From: G963556115 sp963678205
GTDB taxonomy: Bacteria > Planctomycetota > SZUA-567
NCBI GenBank assembly: GCA_963678205.1
Contig: OY782760.1
Coordinates: 992,001 to 1,056,000 of the forward strand
Reading direction: 5' to 3'
Length of the DNA: 64,000 nucleotides
The notes beneath the pieces are model-generated. The model had not been told where the DNA came from. It did no database searches and saw only the letters and a program-made list of their open reading frames with translations. How positions within the stretch are numbered: position 1 is the stretch's first letter; each line of letters starts with the position of its first letter. Shown piece after piece: positions 61,497-64,000 of this stretch. The position numbers were made by a program, and so were the translations under genes.

Positions 61497-62558
61497 ATGA
61501 CAAAGAAGATAAAGCTTGTTGGCGCTACAGGGTATGGTGGATTGGGTCTTATAGAGTTGATTAATAGACATCCGAAATTTGAAATAAGCTGTGTTATTGC
61601 TACTAGGGATATAGAAAAAAAGATATCTGATGTCTGGCCATATCTTGAGGGCTTTTGCGATTTAGAAATTGTAGCACCTGATAGTAAAGAAGCCGAAGCC
61701 GCTGAAGCAGATGTTGTTGTATTTTCTACACCTGATGGAGTTGGGCAGCAAAGCGCTAAAAAAGAGTTGGAAAAGGGTAGGAAGGTTTTGGATTATTCCG
61801 GGGACTTTCGTTTTAATTCTACTGAGTTGTACCATGAATATGCGACAAGAATTAATAAGGATCCTGAGCATAAAGCTACTGAGCTTCTGCCTGATAGTGT
61901 GTATGGTCTTACAGAACTTCATAGAGAAGAAATAAAGAATGCAAGCCTTGTTGGTAACCCAGGGTGCTTTGCTGTAAGTTGTACCTTGGGGTTGTCGGCG
62001 GCAGTTAAAAATGGCTTGATTGAGTCACGAGGTATTTGTTGCGATTGTAAGAGTGGTATTTCTGGTGCAGGGAAAAAACCTGCTCCAGGGTTTCATTATC
62101 CTGAAAGATACGATAATATGAATGCTTACCGCCTTACAGGGCATCAGCACGTAATGGAGGTAGAGAGAGAGCTTTCTGAGCTTGCTGGTGATAGTGTAAA
62201 TATTACTTTCACTCCTCAGGTTGTACCTATGTCTAGAGGTATTATGTCTTCTCTTTACGGTATTCTAAAAGATGGAGTTACTCATAAAGATGTTCTTGAG
62301 GCATATCAGGAGATGTTTGCAGGTGAACCGTTTATTTTTGTAAAAGATTTTGATTATCCTAGTTCTACTGGTGCAGTAAGAGGAAGTAACAGGTGTATGT
62401 TGACTGTTGCTTGTGACGAAAGAACTGGGACTTTTAGAGTTATCAGTCATATCGATAATCTACTCAAAGGCCAAGCTGGTAGCGCTGTTCAGAACTTGAA
62501 CGTAATGTTTGGGTTTGAAGAGACAACGGGTTTAGATGCTCCTGGAGCGCATCCATAG
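61497..62558 (+). CDS. argC: N-acetyl-gamma-glutamyl-phosphate reductase ArgC, 353 aa
   Basis: Reduces N-acetylglutamyl phosphate to the semialdehyde in arginine synthesis, using NADPH. GATGYGGLGLIEL near the start is the nucleotide-binding glycine loop, VGNPGCFA near residue 152 has the catalytic Cys, and KSGISGAGKKPAPGFHYPE and HQHVMEVE near 200 are typical. Length is normal. Other arginine genes are not in this window. Confidence 0.95.
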   Translation: MTKKIKLVGATGYGGLGLIELINRHPKFEISCVIATRDIEKKISDVWPYLEGFCDLEIVAPDSKEAEAAEADVVVFSTPDGVGQQSAKKELEKGRKVLDYSGDFRFNSTELYHEYATRINKDPEHKATELLPDSVYGLTELHREEIKNASLVGNPGCFAVSCTLGLSAAVKNGLIESRGICCDCKSGISGAGKKPAPGFHYPERYDNMNAYRLTGHQHVMEVERELSELAGDSVNITFTPQVVPMSRGIMSSLYGILKDGVTHKDVLEAYQEMFAGEPFIFVKDFDYPSSTGAVRGSNRCMLTVACDERTGTFRVISHIDNLLKGQAGSAVQNLNVMFGFEETTGLDAPGAHP

Positions 62559-62647
62559 GCCTTAAAATTAAAGTTCTTTCTTAAATGAGTCTTTGATTAA
62601 TATAATTCTGGGTGGTACACTAGAGATTGTACTGGAAAGTGATAGTT

Positions 62648-64000
62648 ATGTGTGGAATTGTTGGTTATGTAGGTACGGGTAAGGCTGTTGACGCGGTCGT
62701 TGAAGGCCTGAGGAGTCTTGAATATCGTGGATATGATTCTGCTGGCTGCGCTTGGAGAGATGGTTCGGCGATTAAAGTCGTTAAAACTAAAGGCCGTGTG
62801 GCTGATTTGGAGGGGGCGTTACCTGCTGGAGTAAATAGTACTGAAGCGATAGGGCATACCAGATGGGCAACACATGGAGCTCCACTTGACTGTAATGCAC
62901 ATCCTCATTTTAGTTTTGATAATCGCATCGTACTTGTTCATAATGGGATTATTGATAATTATATTGAGTTAAGGAAAGAGCTCATTGCTGGAGGAATCAG
63001 TAAAGATGCTTTTCTCTCAGATACAGACTCTGAAGTTATTGCACATCTTATTGCCTCTGTATATAAAGGTGATGTTCTCGCTGCAGTTGAAGAAATAATT
63101 CCACGCCTGGATGGGGCGTATGCGCTTGCTGTTATGGCTGCTGAAGAAGCTGGTAAAATTATTGCCGTACGTAAAGGAAGTCCGCTTGCAATAGGTATTG
63201 GTAAAGATGAAGTTATTCTTGGCTCTGATGCGGTACCTATTCTGCCCCATACCAACAAGGTTATATTCCTAAATGACAATCAGGTAGCTATCTGTACTGC
63301 CCAGGGAGTAACTCTACGGCAGGATGGTGTTGAGGTACATATGGATATCACTGAGATTACCTGGAGCCCTGAGGCTGCACAGAAGGGTGGTTATAAGCAC
63401 TTTATGCTAAAGGAGATATTTGAGCAGCCACAGGTAATGAATGAGCTTGTTCGGCAGAAGATTGAATTATCTAAAGAAATAGATATGGCTCCAATATTTC
63501 ATTTGGAAGACCTTGGAATACCGGATGAATATTTTAATGAAGTGTCTAGGATTGTGCTTGTAGCACAGGGTACTGCTTATAATGCCGGTATGATCGGTCG
63601 TAATCTTATTGAGAGAACTGCTAGAATTCCAAGTTATGCAGAGTATGCAGCAGATTTTTATTATCGTGATCCTATTCTTGATCCATCTGTACTTGTTATT
63701 GCAATTACTCAGTCTGGTGAAACAATGGATACACTCCATGCAGTAAGGAGTGCTAGAGCTAATAATTGTAAGGTAATAAGTATTGTCAATACGGTTGGCT
63801 CTACTATTGCCAGAGAATCTGATGGTGTCTTTTATATGCGCTGTGGACCTGAGATTGGGGTTGCCAGTACTAAGGCTTTTACTGCTATGATTGCAAGTCT
63901 ATATATTCTGGCTCTTAAAATGGCTCAGGTAAGACAGACACTTGAGTGCTCGGATCTTGTTAGAAGAACTCAAGATTTGAAGCAGGTTGGTCCGAGGGTT
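62648..64000 (+). CDS. glmS: Glucosamine-fructose-6-phosphate aminotransferase GlmS, N-terminal 451 aa (cut by window end)
   Basis: Makes glucosamine-6-phosphate for peptidoglycan and LPS. The translation begins MCGIVGYVG with the nucleophile Cys1 (after Met removal), followed by LEYRGYDSAG, HTRWATHG, GIIDNYIELR and SDTDSEVIAHL of the glutaminase domain, and the isomerase domain starting near residue 290 with VAQGTAYNAG, ITQSGETMDT and the family's SIVNTVGSTIARE. It runs off the right edge. I see no glmS ribozyme-like leader upstream, as the 90-base gap from argC is too short. Confidence 0.97.
   Translation, partial: MCGIVGYVGTGKAVDAVVEGLRSLEYRGYDSAGCAWRDGSAIKVVKTKGRVADLEGALPAGVNSTEAIGHTRWATHGAPLDCNAHPHFSFDNRIVLVHNGIIDNYIELRKELIAGGISKDAFLSDTDSEVIAHLIASVYKGDVLAAVEEIIPRLDGAYALAVMAAEEAGKIIAVRKGSPLAIGIGKDEVILGSDAVPILPHTNKVIFLNDNQVAICTAQGVTLRQDGVEVHMDITEITWSPEAAQKGGYKHFMLKEIFEQPQVMNELVRQKIELSKEIDMAPIFHLEDLGIPDEYFNEVSRIVLVAQGTAYNAGMIGRNLIERTARIPSYAEYAADFYYRDPILDPSVLVIAITQSGETMDTLHAVRSARANNCKVISIVNTVGSTIARESDGVFYMRCGPEIGVASTKAFTAMIASLYILALKMAQVRQTLECSDLVRRTQDLKQVGPRV

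Noticed and set aside
62559..62647. glmS ribozyme upstream of glmS
   Set aside because: The spacer is about 90 bases, shorter than the roughly 150 or more bases of known glmS ribozymes, and no matching structure is visible.
1..64000. tRNA, rRNA, tmRNA, CRISPR or insertion sequence
   Set aside because: I looked for T-loop-like GTTCRA motifs, conserved rRNA stretches, regularly spaced repeats, and transposase motifs with terminal inverted repeats in the longer spacers and found none convincing. Short or divergent RNAs could be missed by eye.

Overview
This window is about 64 kb of AT-rich (visibly well under 45% GC) bacterial chromosome with dense, mostly intact housekeeping genes. I see no rRNA, tRNA, CRISPR array or intact insertion sequence. 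Several features suggest a member of the PVC superphylum (Planctomycetota or Lentisphaerota-like): two small proteins at 172-876 match, from memory, short conserved proteins of planctomycete-type genomes; there is a membrane-anchored Ser/Thr kinase; and many secreted proteins belong to no family I recognise. A class III (oxygen-sensitive) ribonucleotide reductase with its activase points to an anaerobic or facultative lifestyle. FliW, CsrA, a methyl-accepting chemotaxis protein and a CheV-like protein point to a flagellated, chemotactic cell. GDP-mannose dehydratase, heptose epimerase and a perosamine-type aminotransferase point to a surface polysaccharide or LPS.

Layout. 1-4822 (minus): six co-directional genes, from a CrtI-like FAD oxidoreductase (apparently starting at an ATA codon) through two secreted proteins and two PVC-type small proteins to a gene cut by the window edge. 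4993-7790 (minus): an RluA-family pseudouridine synthase, panC and a secreted protein paralogous to the edge gene. 8024-12651 (plus): bioB overlapping a heterodimeric ABC exporter. 12797-14437 (minus): a chemoreceptor. 15285-24811 (plus): nrdR, nrdD, nrdG, amrS, smc, mutM, with a promoter, NrdR-box-like repeats and a terminator-like leader hairpin before nrdR. 24868-29984 (minus): phoU-pstBACS. 30264-34710 (plus): hybrid histidine kinase, HD-GYP response regulator and CheV-like protein.

34805-38039 is a gene graveyard. By reading all frames I recover a LacI-family regulator (minus), an L-rhamnose mutarotase, a uroporphyrinogen-decarboxylase-like methyltransferase and the C-terminus of a sugar-binding protein (plus), all broken by stops and frameshifts. 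It looks like a decayed deoxysugar utilisation cluster. After it come a NIPSNAP protein and gmd (minus).

40043-44719 (plus): trigger factor, clpP, clpX and hldD. 44913-45521 is a DJ-1/PfpI protein. 46203-47561 holds two paralogous proteins of unknown function. 48157-49480 is a cluster with fliW and csrA flanked by two small unknown proteins. 49579-52021: rlmE, an HD-domain protein and a methyltransferase. 52210-54990: cupin, DegT aminotransferase, glycosyltransferase, rsfS. 55514-60231: a lipoprotein, then (minus) CDF transporter, metallophosphoesterase, NifU-like protein, a small Cys-rich protein and the Ser/Thr kinase. 60582 to the end (plus): HU-like protein, lipoprotein, argC and a glmS gene cut by the window end.

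I found no convincing complete novel system. The best leads are the paralogous pair at 46203-47561, the unknown genes around fliW-csrA, the secreted-protein operon at 1-4822, the unusual glycyl-radical motif of NrdD, and the decayed sugar cluster. All family assignments come from reading motifs, not from database searches.
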